Below are positions 22,828 through 33,499 of a DNA stretch of 64,000 nt, piece by piece. The notes beneath the pieces were generated by a model. The model did not search any database, was not told where the DNA came from, and worked only from the letters and a program-made list of their open reading frames with translations. How positions within the stretch are numbered: the first letter of the stretch is position 1; each line of letters begins with the position of its first letter. Source of the DNA: Trigonopsis variabilis (taxonomy: Eukaryota; Ascomycota; Trigonopsidomycetes; Trigonopsidales; Trigonopsidaceae); assembly GCA_003707065.3 (NCBI GenBank), contig PPXM03000007.1, positions 558,001 to 622,000 of the forward strand. Reading direction: 5' to 3'. The position numbers were made by a program, and so were the translations under genes.

Positions 22828-24263
22828 GCGACTCATCATGCCTTCCTATAAGGGAGTGACTGTTTCGACTATCTAGTGAGCCTGAATCTTGCTAGATGCA
22901 TCGCCTGGTGTAAATTGTCCAGCAGTGATCTATGATTGTCTCGGATATTCCAACGCGACCGGCGAGCTTGCAGCATCGCGACAGGATATCGAGATATGCT
23001 CAGCTTAAAAGAGCTAATCGTGTGTAAACGTCCGGAGTCTGACTTTGGGGATCCCAACTTTATTTCTAGATACCGTGTGTGTAACTAGATTTACTATTCG
23101 ATATCCTTGGAAAGATGATCGTAGAAATAGCGGCAGTTACACAAGTGGCCTTGGTAGCGTTGTTGCGGGCACGTAACCGACTTGAAATGCGACACTAGTT
23201 GCACGAAATGAAGCGTTTAATTACATTCGCAAGCTAATAAATGCACTTGACGGTAAAATGAAAGCGTTCTTAGAGAGTAGAAGGTCTTGAACCGATGCTA
23301 GTGCTAGCTTTAAAAAAAATTACGGTTGACTTATTTCGATTATGTTCTATATTTGAATTTCTACTTTCAATGTACGCCTCATTCCATAAAAGGCCTAATC
23401 TTCTAAATCATCACTTGTGTAATCGAGGATATTCAGCCCTGTGGATCTATGTTATATTCAATAAGACTCTGTGGAAGCCCTCGAATACTCCAAGAACCAC
23501 AGTACCACAATCAAGCTAGAGCATCATAGTTCTACAAGTCTCGGTCGATTACGATGATCAGCTTGAGGTCAGCTTTAGTTTTATGAGAGATTGTTTCTGG
23601 CCGATGGACGAGATTAGAAGACAGAGCATCCTTAGTGCATCTTGGGATGCAGCGACCGAAACGATGATATCTAAATACGGTGACATCACAGGTTTTAAAA
23701 TCTCGGTCAAGTCCTTTTTATTCAGCTTACAATAATCCTTCACGGCTTCCGCACATGCGTTGTCGATTCCTTTTACGCTGACGACTGGCTGAATACATAT
23801 TCTCTGTTAGCTCCAACTAAACGGTACATAAAATACTGGTATTCCCGAATACAATACTGTTAATAACCCTCATTGCGCATCCGATTCAAAGCCCTATTTC
23901 TTCTCGGAAGAAGAGCTGCACATGAGAACGGCTAAATACTCTTGGAGCACGAACAAGCATGGGAAGAGCCCTAATAAGCTAATATTATCATCAGTCATGC
24001 AATGAATTGTCTAGCAGACAAAAGTCTTTAGTGATCGAGTGGATATGAGCACGAGTTCCGAAGGACGACTTCCGAGAAATCGAAGCAACCGTGGCTCTTG
24101 GGACCGCGTAGCCGTTAAAAAAGCACCACCGAATCCGAAGGCGAGATCCGAAAAGGATGAAAATTGTCGATAACACAATTCCCGGTGGAAATTCCGACAA
24201 GAGAATGAGTGTTATCTCTCAAGAGTAGAGAGCAATGGGTTTCATATATAAACGGCCATTAGA
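22828..24263. other. 1.4-kb intergenic region before the UNC93-like gene
   Basis: No gene supported. The only structured part is 24057-24196, with five TCCGA elements just upstream of the UNC93-like gene, followed by a CATATATAAAC TATA element near 24243. Short frames elsewhere look random. Confidence 0.5.
24057..24196. promoter_or_regulatory. Cluster of five TCCGA elements, two pairs 13-14 bp apart
   Basis: TCCGA occurs at 24057, 24071, 24134, 24147 and 24192. The first two pairs both read TCCGAAGG followed 13 or 14 bp later by TCCGA, i.e. imperfect direct repeats. The last ends about 70 bp before the UNC93-like start. This suggests sites for a zinc-cluster protein acting on direct half-sites. 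Confidence 0.35.
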
Positions 24264-25727
24264 ATGTTCGAAAGAAGGATCGACAGCGCAATGAGTGAAA
24301 AAGGCGACGCGGTTGCGAGGACATCGATTGATCATGTCGATAATGAGTCCCATCCTTCGTCTAATAGAATACTTCGTTTCCTACATGATCCTTGGTTCCA
24401 GATTGTCCTGATTAGCTTTATCAGTTTTTGCAACCCTGGAATGTACAATGCTTTGACAGGAATGGGTGGATCTGGTCAAGTTAATTCGACTGTGGCTGCA
24501 AACTCGAATGTCGCTACCCATGCTTGTACGGCAGGTGCAGCTCTCTTTATTGTTGGCGCATTTTATAAATATATTGGAGCTCGATGGGCTCTAGTGATTG
24601 GAGGCTGGACATATGCTTTCTACGCGGGCTCATTATTGAATTATAATCATCGTCAGAATGGAGGATTTGTGATTGGTGCAGGAGCGGTACTAGGTATTGG
24701 CGCTGCATTTTTCTGGGTTGCTCAAGGGACAATCATGGTTTCCTATACTAATGAACATTCAAGAGGCCGGGCGATTTCGATTTTCTGGGTTATCTTCAAC
24801 CTGGGAGGTGCGATTGGTTCATTGGTAAGCTTTGGGCTAAATTATCGTTCTACCTCTGGCACAGTCACCGATTCAACATATATTGCCTATATTGTTATTA
24901 TGCTCTTCGGGTGGTGCCTCTCTATTTTTGTCGTTTCGCCTGAGAAATTGACTGAGAAATATGAAGGCCAAAGATTATCCAGAGATGCTAAGCGGCTTAC
25001 CTGGGTTAATATCAAGGCATCGATTATCGAGACCCTCAAAATTATCAGCGATTGGAGATTAGTATGTTTATACCCTCTTTTCTTTAATGCAAATGTATTT
25101 TATTCTTATCAACAGAATACAGTCAATCAGCTCACCTTTAACTTACGGACGAGATCTCTGAATGGTGCATTATACTGGATTGCTCAAATGGTCGGCGGTT
25201 TAGTGATCGGCTTGGTGCTCGATTGCAAGACTCTAGACACTAAACGACGAGCAATCGTGGCTTGGGTTCTTCTATTTGTTACCGGAATGGTCATCTGGGG
25301 TGGTGGTTATCAGTTCCAGAAATGGAACCAAGCTCGGCTAGCCGAAGGATTAAAGCAAAAGATAGACTACAAGGATGGAAGTATATATCTGGGACCAATG
25401 TTTTTATATTTCTTTTATGGCGCCTATGATTCGTTCTGGCAAGGATTTTGCTACTGGTTGATTGGAGCGCAATCTCGATCTCCCGTTGTCCGTGCAATCA
25501 TTGTCGGCAGTTATTCTGCTCTTAAGCCTGCCGGTGGCGCCATGGCCTGGCGAATCAATGCTGAAAAGGTGAAAGGAATGACAGAATTTGCCATGAACTG
25601 GGGCCTTACTATTGGAAGTCTTGTTTTTGCCATTCCAAACATTATAACGCTGAAGTCTCTTGATAAGGAGGAAGTTGACGATATTGATAGTCAGACATTT
25701 GGTAACGATGACGAGAAAGATGTTTAG
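24264..25727 (+). CDS. UNC93-like major facilitator protein
   Basis: Complete, intronless, 487 residues; Met1 or Met10 (24291) may be the start. A cytosolic N-terminus of about 35 residues is followed by 10-12 hydrophobic helices. The blocks CNPGMYNALTGMGGSGQVN, a VGGFYKYIG-like loop (FIVGAFYKYIGARWALVIGG), AAFFWVAQGTIMVSYTNEHS and IFWVIFNLGGAIGSL are typical of the fungal UNC93/DUF895 branch of the MFS. Substrates of the fungal proteins are mostly unknown; some sit in siderophore or small-molecule clusters. The C-terminal tail is acidic (DKEEVDDIDSQTFGNDDEKD). The next gene is the double-zinc-cluster regulator, and both promoters share a TCCGAA...CGACTTCCG arrangement, so co-regulation is possible. 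Confidence 0.85.
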   Translation: MFERRIDSAMSEKGDAVARTSIDHVDNESHPSSNRILRFLHDPWFQIVLISFISFCNPGMYNALTGMGGSGQVNSTVAANSNVATHACTAGAALFIVGAFYKYIGARWALVIGGWTYAFYAGSLLNYNHRQNGGFVIGAGAVLGIGAAFFWVAQGTIMVSYTNEHSRGRAISIFWVIFNLGGAIGSLVSFGLNYRSTSGTVTDSTYIAYIVIMLFGWCLSIFVVSPEKLTEKYEGQRLSRDAKRLTWVNIKASIIETLKIISDWRLVCLYPLFFNANVFYSYQQNTVNQLTFNLRTRSLNGALYWIAQMVGGLVIGLVLDCKTLDTKRRAIVAWVLLFVTGMVIWGGGYQFQKWNQARLAEGLKQKIDYKDGSIYLGPMFLYFFYGAYDSFWQGFCYWLIGAQSRSPVVRAIIVGSYSALKPAGGAMAWRINAEKVKGMTEFAMNWGLTIGSLVFAIPNIITLKSLDKEEVDDIDSQTFGNDDEKDV

Positions 25728-26418
25728 GTGCGAGTACTTATTATCTTAGGTTAGTACAACATTAATTTACTGCTCTTAATTTGTATTCCTGTAAGTAGCC
25801 GAGTTTGTCTGTCATTTGCTAGAGAAGGCATATCAATGAATCGACGTCATATAATTGCGACTTTCCAACTTTTCGATATTTCTAGGATTTGGCTATTTCC
25901 AAGGTTACGAACATAATTTTATTCATCGCAGTATTGAAGTAAATATCAGTAATATGAAAGTATCTCTAGCAAGTTATCACTGAAATAACTGTCAATCATT
26001 CAGGTATCAGTGCAATGGAGCCAAGTGTAATGCATATTACCAATAGAACCGGAGTCATATATTGACCAACGAAATCCGAACGACTTCCGCCCAAGCAACC
26101 CAAAATGGCGGGAAAGGGGCCTAAACTCTATCTTTTCCGAGGAGCACACCTTGATCGCTGGATCAGAGACTCCTTCAACGATTTACCTTCCAGCCAAAAA
26201 AGAGGAAATAGAGTAGAACAAGTCTCTTCTTGCTTGGAACTACAAGAGGTCTCTTTCTCTGTTTACCATCCATCATAGATTCCACCTATCGCATGTAACG
26301 CCGCGGTGGATTGCGCGATAATTCATGATAACCGAGAAGTCTGAGGGCGAAATAATCAACCGCGACGAGTTCTGGGCATCAAGACGCGGTACTAGAAGAT
26401 CGGGCTGTTCGTCTCCAA
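25728..26418. other. Upstream region of the double zinc-cluster regulator
   Basis: 691 bp. It includes TCCGAACGACTTCCG at 26075-26089, which shares the 9-mer CGACTTCCG with the TCCGA cluster upstream of the UNC93-like gene. No exon or RNA gene was seen. Confidence 0.45.
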
Positions 26419-28564
26419 ATGGAGGGAACAGAATCTCTCAGCTGCGTTACCTGCCGAAAACGAAAAGTAGGATATTAACTTTCTCATACTAACTCAATTT
26501 CAGGTAAAATGTGATCGGACTGTTGGTGGATGTTTGAGATGCAAAAAATACGGTGAAGCATGTCAATATCTATCGTGGAAGAGGGTGAAAAGTCGTGATC
26601 TGGACATCCAGTGTGGAGATGATCTGGTTACTGAGGCAGGAACCAAGCGAAGGCGAGCAAGACGGTCTTGCAATGAATGTAAAAGATCGAAATCGCGATG
26701 CTTTGGAGGGAAGGTATGTCAGAGATGCTTGCTGAAGGATCTCAAATGTGACTATGGAGAGGGAAGTAGAGACAAGGAGCAGGATATCCCCAAATGGATG
26801 ATTAAAAAGGCATTACCAAGTACCTCGATCATCAGAAGTCTGGTTGAATTGTATTTCTCAAGGATCCACTCTGTTCGCTGTATGGGGTTTGTCCATATTC
26901 CCTCTTTCATGCGCGAACTGGAGAAAATACTATCTAGTCATTTGGAACCAAGCGGAATCTTATATATCATGTGTGCATTGGCTGCTCCATTTTATGCTGC
27001 GGAAGTACATGAAGGCGACCTTGAGTCATCCACGGTTCTATACTCTCAAGCGGGCACCGGATGGGCTGCAGTTGCTGAACAGCTGGTTTTTTCTGATTTT
27101 GGGAGCACAAGTCTTAAAACATTAATGGCTGAAGTCCTATTACAGGACTACTATATTCGAAACGGTGATTATGCCCGAGCGTTGTTCATGTCAGGTATAA
27201 TTGCGAGGCATATGCAAGTTTTGCAAATAAATGTTGAATATGACGAGGATATCTTATGCGTCAACAATACTATGAGCTTCGCCAATAAAGAATCAAGAAG
27301 AAGATTGGCCTGGGCTTGCTATTTGTCCGATGCATTTATTGAGTGTGGAATTGATCAACTGAGATTTATAAATGCCGTCGATATTAGAGTTCAACTGCCT
27401 ATAATGGAGGATTTATTCATTAGAGGAACCCCTTCTATAACCGAGCTCCTAGAAGCTGGTAAAACATTGATAGCTACCCAGGGAGTACCAAGGGCCGAGA
27501 ATATGGATATGAGAGCTTACTATATAAGAATAATGGTGATCAGAGCAAAAATATTACGATATGTGAAGCACTTGGAGGGAGAAATACCTTGGGATGCGGA
27601 ACACTCTCAGTTCCGTCAGCTAAATCAAGAGTTGGCTGAATTTGAGAAGTCCTTACCGAAGAGTTTAGAATATTCTGTTGGAAATTCTTATCTGTATAAG
27701 AGCACGGGCCGGCTCAACTTGTTTTATGGCCTGCATATTACGTTAGCCCAAACGTACCACGACCTTTACCGCGTCGGAGTTGACAATCTAGTTTTCCCCA
27801 ATTCTGCTACTGAGTGGATTAGGCAAAATGGCCCTGCTGAGTTTATCAGACAGTGCTACGTTGTTTGCTTGAAGAAATTAGTTGGTGTGGCACTCATGCT
27901 CAAGGACCTATGGTCCGTACAGAAAGTGTCTCTTGTTGATATACCGTTTGCTGGTCACGCTCAAGTCTGTACGAATGCAATTGTCAGTTGCTTAAATACC
28001 TGGCGAGAAGAAGGCCCGATCCTCGAAGAATACTCTTATGACGACTATGAAGCTTTGCTTATATCTAATGTCAAGGTTCTTCAATACCTTAAGCGATTCT
28101 TCAAGGCTGACTCTTATTATGATTCAGCAGTCCAAGGGTTGAGACGATTTCGTGAAATGGTTGCAAAAAAGAGAGGCTTGATAGTGTCGAGCCTCGTGGG
28201 AAGTCTCACTGATAGAGACGTAAGATACCGGTCAAGATTCTCACTGGAGTACATATTGAATCCCCTTGGAACTTATCCGCTGGCTCGAAAAGAAGTTGTA
28301 AGGGAGGAGAAAGAGGATTTTAGTGAAACGGAGCAAGATGGTCAAAAAATGCACTCTCAACCCCAGCATCATGAAGATCAGAATAGTCTGACGGCTGGGA
28401 AGAACCTGGAAGCTTCGGATGATATCGTTGCTTATGATGCCATGTACAATCCAATCCTTGATTGGATGAACGACATTGCTAGTGCAGATTTAGGGATGGG
28501 ATTCAACGAACAATTAGAATTACTAAACGTCGGCAGTCTCTGGAGAGAAGCACCTGACATATAA
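26419..28564 (+). CDS. Transcription factor with two tandem Zn2Cys6 clusters
   Basis: Two exons, 26419-26466 and 26504-28564, with a 37-nt intron inside the first zinc cluster, give 702 residues. Cluster 1: Cys9, 12, 19, 26, 29 and 36 (CX2CX6CX6CX2CX6C). Cluster 2: Cys72, 75, 82, 88, 91 and 98 (CX2CX6CX5CX2CX6C), preceded by the basic stretch TKRRRARRS. The usual family architecture has a single cluster. The middle region resembles the fungal-specific transcription factor domain (SIIRSLVELYFSRIHSV near the start; RRRLAWACYLSDAFIECGID in the middle). The C-terminus is acidic and Gln/Asn-rich. It lies between the UNC93-like and SEO1/DAL5-family transporters on the same strand and may control one or both. 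Both clusters keep all six cysteines, so neither looks decayed. Confidence 0.88.
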
Positions 28565-29468
28565 TTAGCAAGGATAGCATTTGAGAAAGATATCAAACAT
28601 CCCGTACTGACATCGCATTTTCTTTTACGAAATTCATGCAAGATTAAGACATCTGCATGACGGCCTAAAAAGCAGTATCTATTCTAAATTCGTTCTATGA
28701 CCTGAAAATGATGCGAGAGTTAATGAAATGAAAAAGAGCCAAGCCAGATACGAGCTATTCTGGGAAAAGCGCTCTTTCATATCTCGTCGTCTTCGTGAAA
28801 GTGTCCAGTATATTCTTTGTCTGGGCATGGTTGATACGGGGCTTGGTCCTTGGCGAGAACGTCTGCGAGATAGATCTTCGCCAAGAAAGAGATCCCACCT
28901 ATCAGACGCGTCTTGCCCGTTGTTTTCACAATCCGTCAATACAAACCCCTAATGTGGCTCTTCTATTGAGTCCGCCGCACCTTTGATGAGGAACTCAGCC
29001 CTTTTTGTTTCCGTCCAATAGTCGAAGTCGTTGGGAATAACATCTCTTGCGTTAGCGAGACTCTAGTATGACAAGATACAGTCAAGATTCAAGTGTAAAG
29101 GGCGATCCGAGAGTGTCTTTTCCCCATAGTTTCGTGTAATTTTAAAGGACGACTGTGATCACCCTCTTTACGAAAACTTCGGTCTTCTTTCCTCTCGATA
29201 TCCAGCTAATGGGTCTTGGAATTATTGTCCATATACGGCACGTGAAGCTACAATTTCACCTATCAGAATAGATCACAGTGTTACCAGCACGATTATTGCG
29301 ATTGTCATTGCCGATGAGCTGAGGCCGGAGCATTATTATCTCTATTCACGTGACCGACCACAGGTCAACACAAGCGTGCTAACTGAGAGAAAGCCCAGAG
29401 CTCGGGATTTCCGATCTACATATATAATGAACGACTGAAATGCACTGCATACAGCCAGTGCGACCGAG
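28565..29468. other. Promoter region of the first DAL5-family permease
   Basis: 904 bp with CACGTG at 29239-29244 and 29347-29352, and a CTACATATATAATG TATA-like element just before the gene. No further gene was seen. Confidence 0.5.
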
Positions 29469-31100
29469 ATGAGTCATGATTTGGTGAATGATAATGAGAA
29501 AGGCCAGCAGATGGAGGTCGTCACTGAAGATAATGGCAACTACCGTCCTCCAGACACATCGACTGTGGGGTTTCTGAAAAGTTACTTTGATGGTTCTCGG
29601 CCATGGCGCAAGTTCTTCGATGAATATGAGTATAGAGTTGATAAGACCGAAACCAAAGGTCACAAGTGGTACCAGTGGTTTGAAGACACGGATACACCTG
29701 CTGAACGGAAGCTTTTAATTAAGCTGGATCTTTTGATCACCTTGAACTCGGTCGTTTTGTACTTTCTGAAGTATTTGGATCAAGTGAACATCAATAATGC
29801 CTATGTGACCGGGATGAAAGAGGAGATTAATATGGTCGGCTCGGACTTAGCTCACGTCACAGCTGTTTATACGGTTGGTGCTGTTGTCGGTCAGATTCCG
29901 TTCTTCTATATCTTTACCCGTATTCCGATGAGCTACGTTGTTCCTTCGCTGGATGTTCTGTGGGGTGTTTTCACCCTCCTGCAGTACCGTGCTCAGAGTA
30001 CTAGAGAACTGATGGCCTATAGATTCTTTGTCGGCGTCTTTGAAGGTGCTTTCTTTCCTGCAATCCATTACATCTTTGGCGCTTGGTTCAAAGGTCCAGA
30101 ATTAGGCAGACGTGGAGGGTTTTTCTACTGCGGGCAGATGATTGGAACAATGTCAGCTGGTGCAATTCAAGCTGGTATCCATTCCACAATGGATGGCTAT
30201 CGAGGTCTTTCTGGATGGCGGTGGATGTTTATCATAGATGCCATTGTGACCATTCCCATTGGTATCCTCGGTTATATATGGATGCCTGGGACTCCTGACA
30301 AGTGTACGAGTATTTTCTTGACTAAAGAGGAAATTGAGTTAGCTCAGAGCCGAATGAAAGGCTCAGGATGGACACCGCCTTCAGGATTTAAACTTGGACA
30401 TGTGAAGAAGTTTCTCACATCGTGGCATTTCTTCTTCCTTTGCTTCTGGGATATTCTGTTCTGGAATAGTGGTATCTGGGTCACATCTGGCGCGTTTGTC
30501 TTGTGGCTCAAGTCGTTGAATCAATTTAGCGTGACCAAAGTGAACAATCTGTCCATGATCTCCCCTGGTCTCGGTATTATCTTTATCCTCTGGTGGTGTT
30601 TCTCTGCTGACATGTTCCGAAGTCGTTGGGCTGCCCTATGCGGGGCACAGCTACTTAATTTTGTCGGTCTAGTCATAGTATCCGTCTGGACGGTAGCTCA
30701 AGGAGCTAAATGGTTTGCTTTCGCCGTCCAGTATAATAGCTATGCCATGTCTTCAATTCTTTATGGGTGGATGAATGACATCTTACGTTTTGATGACGAA
30801 TTTCGCTCAATCGTTTTGATATGGACCAATCTAATAGCCCAATCTACTACTTCATGGACCCTTATTCTCACTTTTCCCACCGCAGAGTCGCCTTCCTTCC
30901 CAAAAGGTTACGTCTTTTGCGCTGTGATGTCAGCAACTCTTATTTGCTGGACTTTTATCGTCCTCTTCTTTTATAAGCGAGATGAGTACAGACGAGTGGT
31001 ATCTCAGGACTACTCAGATGCGCAGAGTAACCTCTCTGAGCGCGTAGAAGAGATTACAAGCAATGATTCTGGCGATGGTAAAACGTCTGATCGTGATTAG
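29469..31100 (+). CDS. MFS permease of the allantoate (DAL5/SEO1/FEN2) anion:cation symporter family
   Basis: Complete, intronless, 543 residues. After a long hydrophilic N-terminus comes GHKWYQWFEDTDTPAERKLL, then KLDLLITLNSVVLYFLKYLD, QVNINNAYVTGMKEEINM and 12 predicted membrane segments, with RFFVGVFEGAFFPAIHYIFG, GWRWMFIIDAIVTIPIGI and a central loop containing ELAQSRMKGSG. This order is that of the SEO1/FEN2/VHT1 branch, whose members move pantothenate, biotin or other small organic acids and amides at the plasma membrane. The substrate cannot be read from the sequence. The C-terminal tail is charged. It follows the double zinc-cluster regulator on the same strand and converges on a sugar porter. 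Confidence 0.88.
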   Translation: MSHDLVNDNEKGQQMEVVTEDNGNYRPPDTSTVGFLKSYFDGSRPWRKFFDEYEYRVDKTETKGHKWYQWFEDTDTPAERKLLIKLDLLITLNSVVLYFLKYLDQVNINNAYVTGMKEEINMVGSDLAHVTAVYTVGAVVGQIPFFYIFTRIPMSYVVPSLDVLWGVFTLLQYRAQSTRELMAYRFFVGVFEGAFFPAIHYIFGAWFKGPELGRRGGFFYCGQMIGTMSAGAIQAGIHSTMDGYRGLSGWRWMFIIDAIVTIPIGILGYIWMPGTPDKCTSIFLTKEEIELAQSRMKGSGWTPPSGFKLGHVKKFLTSWHFFFLCFWDILFWNSGIWVTSGAFVLWLKSLNQFSVTKVNNLSMISPGLGIIFILWWCFSADMFRSRWAALCGAQLLNFVGLVIVSVWTVAQGAKWFAFAVQYNSYAMSSILYGWMNDILRFDDEFRSIVLIWTNLIAQSTTSWTLILTFPTAESPSFPKGYVFCAVMSATLICWTFIVLFFYKRDEYRRVVSQDYSDAQSNLSERVEEITSNDSGDGKTSDRD

Positions 31101-31840
31101 AGATGCGATTCACTTTTTTCCTAGTGATTGCGTTCCTTTTACTGATGTATCTACTTTGAGTTTAAATATTTTGTTTTAGTATAGTTACTGACCGGTAATT
31201 AGATTTAATGCCAGCTAAATACTAGCGCAGGAACTGTATCTTCGGGCTTCTGTTATGTCAAGCGCTACCCACAAATACAGTCTAGACTCCTGTGATTATT
31301 TTCAAGTGCTATCAGTCTCAGGATATGATGGGCTAATACAATTAGACTCTCTGGTTCTTTACTACTTTGATTGTATCACGTTATTATGTCTGCGCCTGTT
31401 AATGATTATATCCCAGTTGATCTCTTAGTATGAGGTTGTAAACCTTGCTTTACAACTGCGCTGTCGAGAGCACCCCGAATAGCATAGTTTATCATATAAA
31501 TAGCAATTGAATACCAATAAGTTTATTTTAATGGGTAATGCAGGGTGTAGAAACACCTCCAGTCCTAGGTCAACCGTAAAAGACATATATACATATATAT
31601 GTAGCGACGACAGTTTGCTTTCCACCCTTGTACTAGATGATCATAGTCATAACATGAACTAGGAAAATGCATCCAACCATCTTCAGATAGTAGGAGAGAC
31701 ATTGTTATCCGACTATGAAAGGATACTTCATAGAAGATGATCTTATATCGGCATATATGGAATATACGGAGCAAGAAACCCGATCTGTGAGGATTTCATG
31801 CATGACAGACTCTCTCGTATTAGTTCTGAGATTGACTTCT
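31101..31840. other. Convergent 3' region between permease and sugar porter
   Basis: 740 bp, AT-rich, with alternating TA near 31585. It should hold two terminators; no gene-like frame was seen. Confidence 0.45.
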
Positions 31841-33499
31841 TTATTGCCCGGCATCTTGATCATCATGCGATTTTTCGTTAGATGCAGAGACAAGGGAATG
31901 ACTGGAAGTATCGTGAGATTGACTGGGAGAAGGAACCGTAGGATGATCTAGATGATCATTACTGTCCTTGTTAAGTCCAAGAGATGCTAGTAGGTGGCCG
32001 TGTCTTTCTTTAGTCTTTCTATGGACATGCTCCTTAGCCCATTTACCCGAGTTCCAGGGTTTAACCTCATCCATTGATTCGTAAAGAGTATTAATTTGTT
32101 CCAGAGTGAGATTCTTTGTCTCCATGGCGAAAAAGTAGATAATAACAGATCCGGTGATAGAGCAAGCCCCAAACACATAGCCGTACTTGAAGCCAATAGA
32201 GTTAGTAATAAAAGGAGTAAAGAATGAGATGAGAAAGTTCCAGACCCAATTGGAAGCAGTGGCCACAGCTGCACATTTGGGCCGCAAACGAGTAGGATAA
32301 GACTCCCCAATGATCACATAGGCTGCAGGAGCCCAGGTAGTAGCAAATCCAAGGATGAACAGACAAGCAAAAACAATCATTACTACTCCGGCCGAGTGGC
32401 TTGCGATATTGGGATTAGATGGATCTGGATACAGTTTCTGATAACCAATTGTCGCATAGACCATATAACACACAAACATCCATACTCCTCCAATGATCAG
32501 AGGAGTTCGGCGGCCGAAGCGGTCAATCACAATCAGGGCACCAAACGTGCTACCGAAATTGACAGCCGATAAGATAAGCGAGGCGATGTAAGAATTTGAC
32601 ACACCAACACCTTTAAAGACTGTGTTACCGTAATAGAAGAAATAATTAGCTCCCATGAGTTGTTGAAAGGACATGATAACCATGCCTAAGACTGTACGAT
32701 AGGCTACCTTTTTACCAAAGATTTCTCGCCATCTCGCAGGACCGCCTGCCTTTTCCAGTTTAGTTTCGTTATACATGTCTTGAAACTGCCCTTCAAGTAT
32801 CGGATCATCAGGCGGTAAGTCATAACACATACTCATTACTTTCCTGGCAGCATCGTTCTTGCCTTTCGAAAGTAAGTGTCTCGGGCTCTCGGGCAAGAAT
32901 AGCGATCCGATAAAGAGAATGATAGCCCAGATAAAGTTGACTCCAAAAGCTGTGCGCCAACCGCCCGATCCTGAGTAGTTTCTGGTCCCAAGGTCGACAC
33001 AATTACCGATGAAAATGCCCAGCGTAATAAGGAGCTGATAAGTCGCTACAATAGTTCCACGAATACTTGGGGGAGCCAACTCTGACTGATAGCTTGGTGC
33101 AATGACCGACAATGCTCCGATTCCGACACCAACAACGATCCTCCCAACCATAATTTGTACCCAGCTATAATAGGCTGCGATTTGAATGATGTTACCGATA
33201 ATGAAAACCCAGCACCAGATCATAATCGACTTCCGTCGCCCAAGGCGCTCAGCAAAAGGCGATGACATTAGACAGCCGACACTGGTACCGACATTGACCA
33301 TTCCCACCAGAAGACCCTCTCTTGCTGGAGAATAGCTATAGGTATCCGTTGTTGGATCATATCGGTTAGCAAATCGGACCTGGAAATCTCTCATGTTTGT
33401 AATTCCACCAATACTACCAGTATCTGATCCAAAAATCCACCCAGACATTGAAATGAAGACCATCATGGTCACCGAAGTGAAATATGAAGCTTTTCCCAT
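31841..33499 (-). CDS. MFS sugar transporter (hexose transporter family)
   Basis: Complete, intronless, 552 residues, starting MGKASYFTSVTMMVFISMSG. Sugar-porter signatures: GSDTGSIGGI in helix 1, FAERLGRRKSIMIW (GRRxS loop), VGRIVVGVGIGALSVIAPSY with SELAPPSIRGT, PESPRHLLSKGK (PESPR), QQLMGANYFFYYG in helix 7, DRFGRRTPLIIGG and ETKNLTLEQINTLY (PETKG-like) after helix 12. The C-terminal tail is long and Ser/His/Asp-rich without the sensor tail repeats of Rgt2/Snf3. It resembles fungal high-affinity hexose carriers; the exact sugar is open. It stands alone, with a 1.6-kb upstream intergenic region. Confidence 0.92.
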   Translation of the reverse strand: MGKASYFTSVTMMVFISMSGWIFGSDTGSIGGITNMRDFQVRFANRYDPTTDTYSYSPAREGLLVGMVNVGTSVGCLMSSPFAERLGRRKSIMIWCWVFIIGNIIQIAAYYSWVQIMVGRIVVGVGIGALSVIAPSYQSELAPPSIRGTIVATYQLLITLGIFIGNCVDLGTRNYSGSGGWRTAFGVNFIWAIILFIGSLFLPESPRHLLSKGKNDAARKVMSMCYDLPPDDPILEGQFQDMYNETKLEKAGGPARWREIFGKKVAYRTVLGMVIMSFQQLMGANYFFYYGNTVFKGVGVSNSYIASLILSAVNFGSTFGALIVIDRFGRRTPLIIGGVWMFVCYMVYATIGYQKLYPDPSNPNIASHSAGVVMIVFACLFILGFATTWAPAAYVIIGESYPTRLRPKCAAVATASNWVWNFLISFFTPFITNSIGFKYGYVFGACSITGSVIIYFFAMETKNLTLEQINTLYESMDEVKPWNSGKWAKEHVHRKTKERHGHLLASLGLNKDSNDHLDHPTVPSPSQSHDTSSHSLVSASNEKSHDDQDAGQ

